From contig LGRX02029370.1 of assembly GCA_001247695.2 (NCBI GenBank), positions 1-64,000 on the forward strand: a stretch of 64,000 bases of DNA. The letters are read 5' to 3'. Made by a program: the position numbers and the translations under genes. Under the pieces are notes generated by a model, which saw nothing but the letters and a program-made list of their open reading frames with translations, was not told where the DNA came from and made no database searches. Source of the stretch: Cymbomonas tetramitiformis. Lineage: Eukaryota; Chlorophyta; Pyramimonadophyceae; Pyramimonadales; Pyramimonadaceae. This document shows, piece by piece, positions 12,508 to 24,308 of the stretch (positions within the stretch are counted from its first letter, which is position 1; each line of letters opens with the position of its first letter).

Positions 12508-12998
12508 CTTCGTGTACAAAAGAAAATCCAGATCGACCTTGCCCTGATACGCGTCGTCATTCCCAACGTTGAGTATGTAGACACCTACTGCAACATAAGG
12601 AGGGTCGATGAATGGTGGGGGTGGCGAAATTGGGTTCGGGGAACAACTGGGGGCCTGGAGGTGGATGGGAGGTTCTGGGGGCTTCGGAGGCTCTCGGGCG
12701 GGCACTCCTGGCAGGAGGTCCTGGCGGAAATGGGCAGGTGGAGTCGAGGGCGATGGGGGATCCCTTGGGGGGGCTGGTGGTGGAGGTATGAGAGGCTCTG
12801 ATGGCTTCGGATATTCGGGGGGGGGTACTCCCGGCCAGGGAGTGCCTGGCGGAACTGGGCTGTGTGGAGTAGAAGGCCATGGGGGACCCGGAAGAAATGT
12901 TGACGGCGGCGGATGCAGGAGAACCCCGGGAGAAGCGCCAAGCTCCATATTCAAGGGATCGCTGTCTGGCGAAATCTTCCCGTGCCCATCAGCTGAAT
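12508..12998 (-). CDS. Channel-like gene, proline-rich N-terminal exon
   Basis: The exon runs from acceptor CCTCCAACAG to donor GTGCGT. About 110 residues are extremely Pro-rich (repeated PPSTPP, PPEPP and PSPS motifs). They are followed by PPYVAVGVYILNVGNDDAYQ and GKVDLDFLLYTK, which resembles the first beta-strands of the extracellular domain of Cys-loop channels (V-x-V-G-x-Y-x-x-x-[IV] then an acidic loop and D-F-x-x-x). A Pro-rich linker ahead of the ligand-binding fold is unusual for the family. The assignment is supported by the FPFD exon and TM exons downstream on the same strand. No signal peptide was seen, so an upstream exon is likely. Confidence 0.5.
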
Positions 12999-13036
12999 CT
13001 GTTGGAGGCAACCCGAAAAGGGTCGTGAGTTTACGT

Positions 13037-13075
13037 TCGACGTTACGTTACGTTACGTTACGTTACGTTACGCTC
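13037..13075. repeat. (CGTTA)n microsatellite
   Basis: About seven copies of a 5-bp unit, CGTTA. It resembles neither the plant (TTTAGGG) nor the alternative algal telomere units and is internal, so it is treated as a microsatellite. Confidence 0.85.
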
Positions 13076-14215
13076 CGAACGAATCTGAGATACGCCCGAC
13101 GTTATGTTACGAAGTGATCACTCAGGAAAGATTACAGCGTACCTGGGGGTGGGACTGCTCCGTGGTTGCTTGTATTGAATGACGGAAGCAGACTACTTGG
13201 GGTGCCAGGATTATCACTAATAACGGATTGGCCTGCGGTGGTGACCTCAGTAAGCAAGGAAACGCTGTTGCGTCCAACCATGGAAAAGAAATACCTTAGA
13301 AGTTTTCAAATAGCTGCTTTATTTGTGCGCACCGTGAATCAATGTAATCGAACACAACAACTGAAACCCTCGCATTGCTGCCCTGTCGACACTACTCAGC
13401 CAGAGGCCATAGTATTCTTAGGAAAGTGTCTGAAGTTGCTAAGGGAATAGGTATCTGATTTCTTTGAAATAGAAAATCCTAAGTCGGGACTGGAATATGA
13501 TGTCAATCGGAGCAAACTCTCTCGTCTCGAAACAATATCGAAATTCAACATGTGGACACACCGACACGACAGAAACAACATCAACATCTGATCTCGTCAT
13601 CAGCATAAGCGCTGTGCAGTAAGCACGACACCATCAGCAGTGAGAAAACCCTAAAAACCCACAAAATCGGTATATCGCCGTTGGATTCCAAACATTATCA
13701 AACAATCGTACTTCATATGGACGCCCCGATTTTCGAGATGTGTAGCGTCACACTTTTGTGTATGGGGCATAAACTTAAAACTAAAACTTGATAAAGCAAA
13801 AGGCGCGCAAGCTGTTTCAATCATCAATGCGTAAAAATCTGAATCTTCAATCTAAAATCTGAACCATCAGGATCACCTGGATCGGCCCATCACCAACGCA
13901 AGTGAAGTCGCCAACTCGCGATGCCGATCGCGATGCCGCATGCGATGTCGATGTCGCCTCCCCCGCCCGCCCCACGCCAGCGCCAGGCCCGCCTCGCCCA
14001 CGCCCCTCCCATCCGACGCGACGCGAGTCCTCGCCTCGTCGTCGTCGTGTTCGCCCCGCCTTTTTCAATTGTTTTGGGTTTCAAAACTGGGGATGCAGAC
14101 CTGTTTCACAATATCCCTACGCTTGTCCTTAACAACGAAGAGGGAACGAATGGCGCTGCACCCCATTGATCGATAGCTCCAACCACTTTCCCTTATGCGA
14201 AACTGAGCAAATCAA
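13076..14215. other. Intergenic, 5' region of the kinase gene
   Basis: No convincing exon was found. The last 400 bases before the kinase ATG are mixed, with a GC-rich block near 13.92-14.05 kb (CpG-dense, purine/pyrimidine alternation) followed by AT-richer DNA. This block is a reasonable place for the divergent 5' ends of the kinase (plus) and channel-like (minus) genes, but no TATA box or initiator was identified. Confidence 0.4.
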
Positions 14216-17200
14216 ATGGAGGACGAGATTTTTCACAAGTTAAGCCAGCATGGGTCGCACACGCAGCAGAGTAGTGATCGGTTACGGCTCTTGGAGGCAA
14301 GGTTGACAGGGCCACTTCCAACCAGAACGCAGCAGGGGCTTGAAGCTTTCCCTGAAGGTAGGCATGAAGCCACTCCGCGTATCATCACTATCCGCAAGTA
14401 TCGCGTGCTATTTCAATTACTCTTGCTTGCGCTCACATTCCGTCAGTGCACCTTTGTGTATATGTCAACCTTGCGCGCCCTTGTTTCGGCATCATTAGAC
14501 GCGGCGCAGACGTTTTGCTGAGCAGGATTTCCTATCATGCGCGTCGGCCTGATGGGCATTTTCTTGAGAAATTGTTGATTAGCGTTCCTTTTTAGAACAG
14601 TTGTGCCCAGACGCGTGGATTTCGTATATATACAGAACTCACGCGTCGCTTCCCGCACGTGAATATGCGAGCTCTCTGCCCGTCTCTATGATTGGTGCCC
14701 TGTTCTTACTCTTGCAGGTTTTGACGCAGGTGAAGATAGTCTGGAAGCACCGAGTCCAAGGAAACCTCCGGAGTTCCTAGAGCTGGTAAAATCATCAATC
14801 ACCCGCCTCTTCGCACTCTCAAATGTTTTCAAAGGTAGCGCCAGCTAAACAGTGCCATTTAGGTCAGGTCGCTCGATGTGTGCTGGGCGGATGCTCCTTG
14901 CTAGACTGTTTTTTAAGGTTAGATTCGGAGCCATGTGGTCGAAAGTTGTAGCAAGTCGGTTGAACCAGGAAGGCTTCCGCCGCGTGGAGTGAATATCTGT
15001 CAACGAAGCAAAACGTTTTCAAAACTTCTACACCTGCTGCCGCATCTCGTTAGCGTTCTCATGTTAAACGATAGTCTTCCATCTCCTCGACAGGTTTCCA
15101 GCGACTCTGATCGAAGCTTCGGCCAGAGTCTGGAGGGACCCTCAGCTCCGCCAGCGAAGAGACGCAAGCGGCAAAGTAAGGCCGCGCAGGATGGGGACTC
15201 AAATCAAGAGGTGCAGCTCAGAGACTTTGCTCAGCTCGTTTAAAAGTACGCGGCTGAGGTTTGCCCAGCAACGGGACGATCTTGAGTGGGGCTCTGCGGG
15301 CTTCTACAGCTGAGGACTCAATTTCGAAGGCTCGACGCCCAGGTCTTGCCTGCAACGCCGCCCCACGGCCCGGCTAAGGTGATCCGCGCGCAACCCGTAC
15401 GCTTCTTCAATGCCCGCGAAGAGGCCGAGCACCTCGGGGTGGCCCAGTCAGAATAACCAACGTTCCGCGTACCCACCGCAGGCCACGCCCGAGAAGAAAA
15501 CGACTCCATCTTCAGGGCACGCTGCCTGCAAGAACAAAGGCCGCAGTGCTATGATCAGCAACTTCTTCCCCAAGGCGCGCACAGCTTGACGCCAGCCTCC
15601 CGGCGCGGTTGAGCAAGGGCGGTTGCGTGGCTTGGCGGCCGTGCGACCCCCGTCGAATGTGCTTCGCCGAGCCACGCCCTGCTGACTTGGCGAGCGGTCT
15701 TAGTGGATCTCTCCACACAGGAGGCATGCTTGGTTCCGGAGAGAACGTGACTTGGGTTTCTGCTTTTCGCAGGTAATCGATGAAGAGCGAGAGGTTGCAG
15801 CCGCGGTTAGCTCCCACGGCGCGGAGACCGCTTCGCAATGCGACTTCGTGGCGGCCTCCCCACTTTCCAGCGCCCTCGCCCCAGCCAATGAAGAGCCCGA
15901 GGTCCGTCCCAATGCTCGGCCCCCGAGTGCGAGCGTGATGGAGTCCCATACACATTTGTTGCAATCGGCGTGGCAGCAAGGTCCTGAGCTTACCCTCACT
16001 TGCCCTGCGGCCAGACGATGTCATGCGTGTCGCGGCCAGGGGGCTGTCAAGCGTATTGTGGCCAGAGGGATCTCAGGCGTATCGCGGCCAGAGGCGGGTA
16101 GACTTTTCACCAAGTGCAGGCTGCCTGACACATTAACGCAAATCGCGGACAGAGGGGTGTCAAGCGTATTGTGGCCAGAGGGGTGCCATGCGTATTGTGG
16201 CCAGAGGGGTGTCAAGCGTATTGTGGCCAGAGGGGTGTCATGCGTATCGCGGACAGAGGGGTGTCACGCGTATTATGGTGTGCGCCGACAGTCATGCTTG
16301 GCAGCAAGTATCATCTCGAGGGTCAAGCCCGATTGGAGTGCAGCTGCAATCAACCCTCTTCTTTGTCAGAGTATTTTCTTGGAGAGACCGACATGTTTGT
16401 CCCTTGTGCTGCATCGTGCGCGCTGTGCTCGCAGTGCCTTAGCGTGAGACCTGAAAGTAAAGAGGCCACGGCTGAAGCAGGGCTTGAGCACTGCCGGCTG
16501 CCGCGAGCTGTTGCCTGGCCCTGCCGCACGTCTCAGAGCTGTTCCCTGGCCCTGCCGCACGTCTCAGAGCTGTTCCCTGGCCCTGCCGCACGTCTCAGAG
16601 CTGTTCCCTGGCCCTGCCGCACGTCCAGAGCTGTTGCCTGGCCCTGCCGCACGTCTCAGAGCTGTTCCCTGGCCCTGCCGCACGTCTCAGAGCTGTTCCC
16701 TGGCCCTGCCGCACGTCTCAGAGCTGTTCCCTGGCCCTGCCGCACGTCTCAGGGCCTCCCACGCCGCTCGAGGCTCGACCACAGCACCACGGCGTTCGCG
16801 GGACATGCGATTTTTCTCGCAGCCTGTACCCTTGTTTTCCAGAGATATTTTGAGTCTGGTGGAAGCTCAGGTCCAATAATGTTGCCAAAGCGGACTGACC
16901 TGCGCTGCTGCTGCAGGCCGTGATGGAGTCATTGGCAATGCCTCTTACCCCGTCAGCTGTCGCTTTAGCGCAACGGGTGCGCATCGTTCCCCATCCGGCA
17001 ACCCTTAAGATTTGATGAAGATGTTTCCACCTAAAATTTGTAGCAATATATATGATGATTTCATTTTTCCTCGTAATATTGGAATATGTTGTAATAATAT
17101 TTTTATTTATATTTTTCATTTGGCAACTCCTCTGGGCATCTGCCCTGGGCCCGGCCCCTGCCGGAGAGCCCACCCGGTTGCGCCGGCTCCGCTGCGTCCT

Positions 17201-20200
17201 CCGGGGGAAGCCGGGCGCAGCCTCCCTGGCCTCGCCTCCGGGGCCATTGCCACAACACTTGCCCCGTGCCTCCTTTCTCAGAGTGGAGCGTGCGCAGCGC
17301 TGAGCTCCATTTCTCGTTTCTGATCTTCCTCTCGGTTGCTATGGGCATGGCCGTCACGAATCCGTGAACTTGCCCGGCTCTCCTGCACTGTTCTTTAATT
17401 ACGCATGGCTCCTGCGCCGCATTGGATGCGGCCCTTTCATGCTGTGCTGCTCGCTGCCACTGCATCACCTTTTACTGCCGCGCTGCTCCGTGCAATGCAC
17501 TGCGCGGGAGCTGACGTGGCGGCCAGGCTCAGTCATATGAGTACACATGTGTACACGCACTTCTCCTATTGGTGGAAATCGTTTTGGCAGCGCTTTACCA
17601 GTATCCATAAGCGTGCACCAGGTAGTAGAGGCGGAGAGGCAGAGGGACAAGGCGCTGGAGGAGGCGCACGTAAGGGCGGAGGCCGCCCGAGCTGCCATCA
17701 CCCAGCTGCAGCAGGTCCGCACTCACCTCCGCTCTCAACATTGAGCCGTGCCGGCCCCACTTCGGTGTTAGCCTGCCTCAGCCATGCCAGTCAGTGTGCT
17801 GGGCACAGGAGTGGGATGTGTAGTTGAGGGCAGCAGTGGGGGCTGGGGGCTGGGGACAGGAGCGAGATGCAGCGCTTGAGGAGGCGCAAGCGACGAAAGC
17901 TAACGTTGTAGCACTTAAAGAAGAGGAAGAGGCCAAATACAAGAGAGTGCTCGAGGTGCGCTGGGGGTCCTGTCAGCTCTTTGCACGTAATGTGGGCTCA
18001 AATGCCACGTGGGTTATCTTAATGCCACGTGGGCTGTATTTACGCCACGCACATTCCAAGACAAGAAGCTGGCACTGAGCACAGATGATGATGACTTCCA
18101 GGGAGTGCCCGCACTGCTTCTGCCGGGCGCCCGCTGCTTCTCTGTGTGTCTCTGGGGAGCCGGCGCCTCCTCTGGAGTTCTTCCGCCCCTCGGGCTGTCG
18201 TTGGCTTCGGCACGTCACCTTCGCCCCCCTCTCGCCTCATGTGGGTCGCAGGACACGGAAGCCATTCAGGTGAAGCTCGAGCAGCGCGTCACGAGACAGC
18301 ACGCGGCGCTAACCGAGATGGTGGTGGCCAAAGCACGGCTTGAGCGCATCGTCAGGTCAGTCCCTTCCCCCTTCTTGCCCCCTGTTCACCGTCCATTCAA
18401 CTCTCACCCCCAATGAAGCCTCCTCCCCGTCATTGCGTTGGCAGCCTCTTCGTATGTATTCCTTGTCAGCAAATCCCCGCGTATGCAGGTGTACGAAACA
18501 TCCTCAGATATACAAATGGGCGCAGAAGATGGGGTGCTAAGGGCATCCTCTCCACGCCCCGCTTGTGTGGAGGCGTTTGCTGGTCTGGAGATCAGGCTGA
18601 AGCAGCTGGGAACGGGGGGGGCTGGGGATGGCAGCCGGCAAGAGATGGAGTCTGCGTCGGGCCGCCTGGGCCGGATGAGCATGCAGCGGATCGGGCTCAG
18701 CTCGCAGGTGGCGGAGGTTTGGGAAGACGGCGCAGCGTTTGTGAGTCTGGTGTGTCCCGCTTACGATGCGCGGCCCATGTACCGCACGATGCGTCCTGAT
18801 TTCGATGACTGGCCTGTGCACCGCACGATGGGAGGACGACTTTCATGGGAGATGGTTGATCGGGAGGGTCATGGGTGCTGTGGGCAGGGTGAGCGATTAC
18901 GGGCGGTGGCAGAGAATCGGGAGGCGACAGATACGCTGCGCAAGGGGCTGAAGCGGCGCCCCCAGGCGCAGTCCACCAGCGCGCCATCTCCATCCTCCTC
19001 CTCCTCCATGCCCTCCTCCAGTGCCTCTGCGGCATCCACCCTCATGCCGCCACCGCCGCCTCAAGTGCCAATGTCCCCGGAGGATGTGCAGCAGCGAGAG
19101 GAGGTGCGCACCACTCAGTGTGGCTTTGGAGGACCCTCCAACACCTTTCGACCCTGCACTCCTGCAAATCACGCACAATCCAACGGTGCTGAGCCGCGCG
19201 CAATATGCCTGGCATGGTGGGAGTCTTAAGGAGACGCCCTGCTCTGTGAGGAGCGAGCAGTGAGGTGATTCCAGCATGCTGAGGTGAGGATGGGTCGGCA
19301 CTAACAGGTGTATAGAGCACGGCTGCAAGCACTTAAGAACGAAGAGCTGCTGCTGATGAAGGAGAAGGAGCGGCTCCAGATGGAGAAGGCATGCGCCCGG
19401 GGAGGCCGTGATGGGCAGCGAGGGTAGACTGATCCAGCGAGAGTGAACGTGAGGAGTAGGATTTGTCTGCAGGAAAGAGCTTGGAGGAGAGGGTTTGAGG
19501 GCGGAGGTGCGAGCAGATGAAGCCATGCTCGTTCCTGCGCAAGAGTGCCGGCCGTGCTGGACGTGCGGTGCTTGAGGGAGCGGCGGGGCTGGCGGAGACT
19601 GAGCTGAGTGGGATACCCGGCGAGGGGGGCAGGCGAAACACGTGAGCGAGCTGCGGCGGATGAGGGAGGAGGGAGCCTCGCAATTCAATAAGGTGCCGCT
19701 GCGGATGCGCATCTCACCACACAGGCGTTCGTCACGGCCTCTGCCATAGCAACACTGTGCCAACACATCACGCCACCCACCCACCCAGAGTTTGCCCCAC
19801 ACCCCAGAGGCAAGAACGAAGTTGCCCAGCTCACTCCTTTGCCCTTACGTCTCTGTGCTCGCTGGCCCCAAGCTTTGGAGTGGGCTGGTGGATGTTGGGG
19901 TGGGGGAAATTGAGGGATGCTGAGGGGGAGAGGTGGAGACTTGGGGGGAGGGAGATGCACAGCACATGGTGCTCGCAGATCGATATGTGCTCACGCACCT
20001 GCTGGGCAGAGGAGGCTTTAGCGAGGTGTTCAAGGTGTGACCCAAGTGCAGCGCTGCTGCGATGCCCTCACGCCTGCCACCCTGAAATATCTGATCCATG
20101 CGGTTGCAACTGCCTGCCGGCCCCTGGAGCCCCTGCCGGCCGGGGCTGGGGAATAGGTCAGGTCAGGCCGGACGCGCACGGAGCTTCGAGAGGGGGCGTG

Positions 20201-23200
20201 AGTGGGTTTGCCAGGCATATATGATACCGTGGAGCTGCGAGAGGGGGCGTGAGGGGACACCAGGGGGCGGGTTTGCCAGGCATATGATACCGTGGAGCTG
20301 CGAGAGGGGGCGTGAGGGGACACCAGGGGGCGGGTTTGCCAGGCATATGATACCGTGGAGCTGCGAGAGGTGGCGTGAGGGGACACCAGGGGGCGGGTTT
20401 GCCAGGCATATGATACCGTGGAGCTGCGAGAGGTGGCGTGAGGGGACACCAGGGGGCGGGTTTGCCAGGCATATGATACCGTGGAGCTGCGAGAGGGGCG
20501 TGAGGGGGACACCAGGGGGGTTTGCCAGGCATATGACACCGTGGAGCTGCGAGAGGTGGCGTGAGGGGACACCAGGGGGCGGGTTTGCCAGGCATATGAT
20601 ACCGTGGAGCTGCGAGAGGTGGCGTGAGGGGACACCAGGGGGCGGGTTTGCCAGGCATATGATACCGTGGAGCTGCGAGAGGTGGCTTGCAAGATCCACC
20701 AGCTGAACACACAGGTATCCACATGGCGCTGAGCCACCACACCTCGCCCGCAGTGTCTGGGTCCGCATCCGCTCTCCCCCCGCTGCTCCGCCCACTCCGC
20801 GCCTTGCAGAAATAGGCTCTGGCAGTGCGCAAAATCAGAGAGGGCGGTAAAGATGCTGTAACCCTATCGGCGGTATTCGGCATTGGAGGTCGGGATGCTA
20901 TGCATATCTTCCCCCCCGGATGCCTGGTATTTGCACTTTTGGCTGAACAGAAGCGACTTCACTCCCATTGACCTGCACTGTGCCGTAGCCTGGATTCAGG
21001 GTCCGCTGGGCGAGAGGGCAAGCGTATCCCGACCATGCGCCTACCGGGGGGGGTGCCGCAGTGGAGTGAGGCGAAGAAGCAAAACTATGTGAAGCATACG
21101 GTGCGGGAGTACAATATCCACAAGGCGCTGCAGCATCCGAACATTGTGCAGCTATACGATGTCTTCGAGCTGGACGCCAACACGTTCTGTACCATTCTGG
21201 AGTACTGCGAGGGGGGCGACCTTGACAGCTATCTGAAGGTGCGCCCACAGCGGCAGCCCCTGGAGTGCCTCAGTGGAGATGTTCGCTTCGCCTCCTCCCT
21301 GGAAGACCCCCGCTCAAGGCGCTCACTCTGCGGGATGTTGGGGGGGATGAGGGAACAGACGAACCGCATCTTGGGGGAGCGTGAGGCCCGCATCATGATG
21401 ATGCAGGTGGCAGGCCCCCCTTATACCCCATCCCCCCCCTCCCCCGCATTCTGGGATGATGGCAGGCCCACACCAGGATGATGCAAGTCACAGGCTTCTT
21501 GCCTTCGCGCTGCACCCTTATCACAGTGTTACAGATGGACCAGTAGAGGGGCCGACGATGATCCTCTTGGCTGACCCACTCGCGGGTGCAAGGGTGCAGG
21601 TGCTCGCTGGTCTTGACTATGTAGCGGACCCTGAGCGCCGCGTCATCCACTACGACCTTAAGCCCGGTAACATACTCTTTGACCGCCATGGCGTTGTCAA
21701 GATCACTGATTTTGGCCTGAGCAAGGCACAGCCCCGCCCCTTCCCCCCCCTGATCTCAGTGACTGGCGCTGTTCTGCACTAGCCTGCTTCAAGTGCTGAA
21801 TCCGGGCTGCGCCACGCGGGACGGCCCTGAACTTTGCTCTGAGTCAGCTGGTGCGCTCGCGTCGCTAGCAGCCACCGAAGTGGAGGCTTTTGGCATGGCC
21901 GATGGGGGGACTGATCCGCCCGCACCAATCGTGAGATGTCAGTGGTGCCCTCGCATCATTCTCCAGGGTCTGAGCTGGGCCCCTTATTCGCAGTGTTAGG
22001 GGCCGCATGCGGAGGTAGGTATGTCTTTGAGGGGAGCGGCCACACGGCGCGTGCACAGGTGATTGAGGAGCAAGGCGCGGACTGCTTGGAGCTCACGTCG
22101 CAAGGTACGTGACCATCGCCGGGCACTCGCGCAGTGACAGCATGACGGCTCACGCCGGCATCCCCAGCGGACCACCACCGCCGCCGCAAAGCAAAGCCTG
22201 TCGATGGGCGAGACAGAGGACGCAGAGAGAAGGGGCCGCTGCGCCACCTGGCGCACTCTACTCGAGCTGCTGCACGGTTTGGCAGGGCAGGCTGGGTGCG
22301 CCCAACAGCCGACAGGACGTCTCGGAGTGAGGGAGGGAGGGAGGGGATGGCCGCAACCCTGCAGGGGCCGGAACATACTGGTACCTGCCTCCCGAGTGCT
22401 TCGAAGTGGGGAATCGCCCGCCCCAAATCTCCAACAAGGTAGTGTCCCGAAGGCCACAGGCGACCAAGGGCGGTGCTGAATGCCCGGAGGCTTGCAGCAA
22501 GGCGCAGCCAGAGCTCCCAGGGGGTGTACTCCGTGATTGGCAGCATGCCTGGGGGGCAGGGCTGGTGTGCTGGGACAGGACTCCGCCATACAGGGGGACG
22601 GGGCCGGGCAGCTGGCATGGGATGACATGTGTGGGGCATCCTGTGTGGGGCGTCGTGTATGTGATGGCATTTATGGGGTGGCATGTGGGGGCGGCATGTA
22701 TGGGGTGGGCATGTATGGGATGTATGGGGTGGTGTGGCGGCATGTATGGGGTGGCATGTGTGGGGCGGCATGGGGGCGGTGTGGGGGCGGCATGTGTGGG
22801 GCGGCATGTATGTGGCATCGTGCATGGGGCGTCTTGTATGGAGCGTCATGAATTTGCTGTTGAGGATGGCTGGTGTGTTAGGGCTGGAAGCATTTCATAG
22901 TGAGTGGGGGGCACATGCTATTTCGCAACCACTGTATCCTGGAGGCCCTTGCGCCGGTGCAGGGCCTTCTCTGCACGACAGCCGATCGGGGACTGTTGTG
23001 GGGGCCTGGACCCGTGAAATGCCCAGGATGCATTTAATGACCGATTGGGAGGCGGTGTGGTGCGGATATAACTGTGTGAGTCTTAGTGGTCTGTGTGGCA
23101 GCAGAATATGACACTGAGCCGTACTGGTCTGTGTGGCAGCAGAATATGATACTGAGCCGTACTGGTCTGTGTGGTAGCAGAATATGACACTGAGCCGTAC

Positions 23201-24308
23201 TGGTCTGCGTGACAGCAGAATATGACACTGAGCCGTAGTGGTCTGCATGACAGCAGAATATGACACTGAGCTGTAGTGGTCTGCATGACAGCAGAATATG
23301 ACACTGAGCCGTACTGGTCTGTGTGGCAGCAGAATATGACACTGAGCCGTAGTGGTCTGCATGACAGCAGAATATGACACTGAGCCGTACTGGTCTGCGT
23401 GACAGCAGAATATGGCACTGAGCCGTAGTGGTCTGCGTGGCAGCAGAATATGACACTGAGCTGTAGTGGTCTGCATGACAGCAGAATATGACACTGAGCC
23501 GTAGTGGTCTGCGTGGCAGCAGAATATGACACTGAGCCGTAGTGGTCTGCGCGACAGCAGAATATGACACTGAGTCGCGGCGCTGGTGTGAGCCACCGGT
23601 GTGGCAGGTGGATGTTTGGAGCGCCGGTGTGATCTTCTACCAGATGCTTTATGGCCACCGGCCCTTCGGTCACAATTTGTCACAGGTGGGGCCTTCGGTC
23701 ATAATCTGTCACATGTCATTCTGCGCATGCTGCCCACCTCCTTGCCACCATATCGCTGGCGCCCTCTGCAGGCGTGATACACGCATTCACTCTGCGCAAT
23801 GATTTAGGTACGAAGCAGATAGATAGAGAAGTCGCCTGTTTCAAACTCATGATTGGTTCCCTGTGGAGGTGGTATGGATTCAGGAAAAAATCCTGCGAGA
23901 GGAGGTGATCATACGTGCAAACAAAGTGGAGTTCCCCGCCAAGCCAGTGGTGTCTAATGAGGTATGCCCAGCTCGATACAATTTGCAGACTTCCTGCGCG
24001 GTATACTGCATTTGCATTTTTGTGTGCATCGTTTGTTGAATGATGTTTGTCTCTGCGCTGCTCATTCTGCAATTGAAGGTCAATTCGCCAAAACGTCGTT
24101 TCCTCCTTTAATTTCTCCATCTCCTATAACGCAGTGGTATTTCATGAGCATTATAAGAGCCTATGCTTATCTGACTTTGTTCTGGTTTTGTATCCTGCAG
24201 GTAAAAGAATTCATTCAACTCTGCCTGACCCACCGACAAGCAGACCGTCCCGATGTGCGTGCTGCAGCAAATGATCCGTACATTTCGGGTGTGCGAATGA
24301 AGAAATAG
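14216..24308 (+). CDS. TLK: Tousled-like serine/threonine protein kinase
   Basis: Nuclear kinase family that phosphorylates the histone chaperone Asf1 (family knowledge). The first exon 14216-14357 starts [10 protein letters not shown] and has [10 protein letters not shown], like plant Tousled N-termini. Further exons: 14718-14785, 15094-15175 (basic PAKRRKRQ), probably 15773-15980, 17622-17714 and 17860-17955 (coiled coil, [18 protein letters not shown]), 18252-18355, about 18490-18740 ([10 protein letters not shown]...VWEDGAAF block), 18888-19103, 19308-19388, 19633-19692. Kinase domain: 19963-20034 ([20 protein letters not shown], glycine loop), 20655-20714 ([20 protein letters not shown] lysine), 21062-21238, 21359-21406, 21600-21725 (HYDLKPGN catalytic loop, DFG), 22059-22104, 22365-22438 (YWYLPPECF), 23608-23685, 23884-23961, 24201-24308 (stop TAG). 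Phases agree across all kinase-domain exons, so it looks functional. Two donors are GC (after 19388 and 21725). Several introns hold minisatellites. The exons at 15.8-17.0 kb are the least certain. Confidence 0.92.
16020..16275. repeat. 26-bp minisatellite in a kinase intron
   Basis: Imperfect copies of GCGTATTGTGGCCAGAGGGG plus TGTCAT/AA, some interrupted near 16105-16140. Intronic in the kinase gene. Confidence 0.8.
16505..16755. repeat. 31-bp minisatellite in a kinase intron
   Basis: About eight copies of AGCTGTTCCCTGGCCCTGCC + GCACGTCTCAG, nearly identical, with one copy shortened near 16625. Each copy ends CGTCTCAG, a potential splice-acceptor-like AG, but no coding sequence is attached. 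Confidence 0.85.
20216..20690 (+). repeat. 63-bp array made of a kinase exon start and its acceptor
   Basis: Eight tandem units of 62-63 bp, each containing GGGTTTGCCAG (acceptor) followed by the first 32 bases of the kinase exon that begins at 20655 (encoding [10 protein letters not shown]), then GTGAGG, a donor-like sequence. Only the last unit continues into the true exon. The unit therefore contains a decoy micro-exon with both splice signals. Since 32 is not a multiple of three, inclusion would shift the frame. Confidence 0.9.
22620..22850. repeat. G-rich GGGGCGGCATGTATGG-type array
   Basis: Degenerate 10-30-bp repeats of GGGGTGGCATGTGTGG and GGGCGGCATGTATG in the kinase intron between 22438 and 23608. 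The strand is strongly G/T-rich. Confidence 0.75.
23085..23575. repeat. 38-bp minisatellite in a kinase intron
   Basis: About 13 copies of a 38-bp unit (GTACTGGTCTGTGTGGCAGC + AGAATATGACACTGAGCC), with alternative bases at a few positions. It ends about 30 bp before the kinase exon at 23608. Long minus-strand ORFs here are repeat artefacts. Confidence 0.9.

Noticed and set aside
13037..13075. Interstitial telomere from the CGTTA run
   Set aside because: The 5-bp unit does not match known plant or algal telomere units and the tract is short.
14935..15010. Short ATG-started ORF upstream of the third kinase exon
   Set aside because: No splice-consistent connection to the kinase frame and no similarity to the family.
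20030..20883. Long minus- and plus-strand ORFs over the 63-bp array
   Set aside because: The unit length is a multiple of three, so every frame without a stop in one unit stays open; not evidence of coding.
22895..23683. 262-codon minus-strand ORF rich in CHILL and TTTAQ repeats
   Set aside because: Created by the 38-bp minisatellite in the kinase intron.
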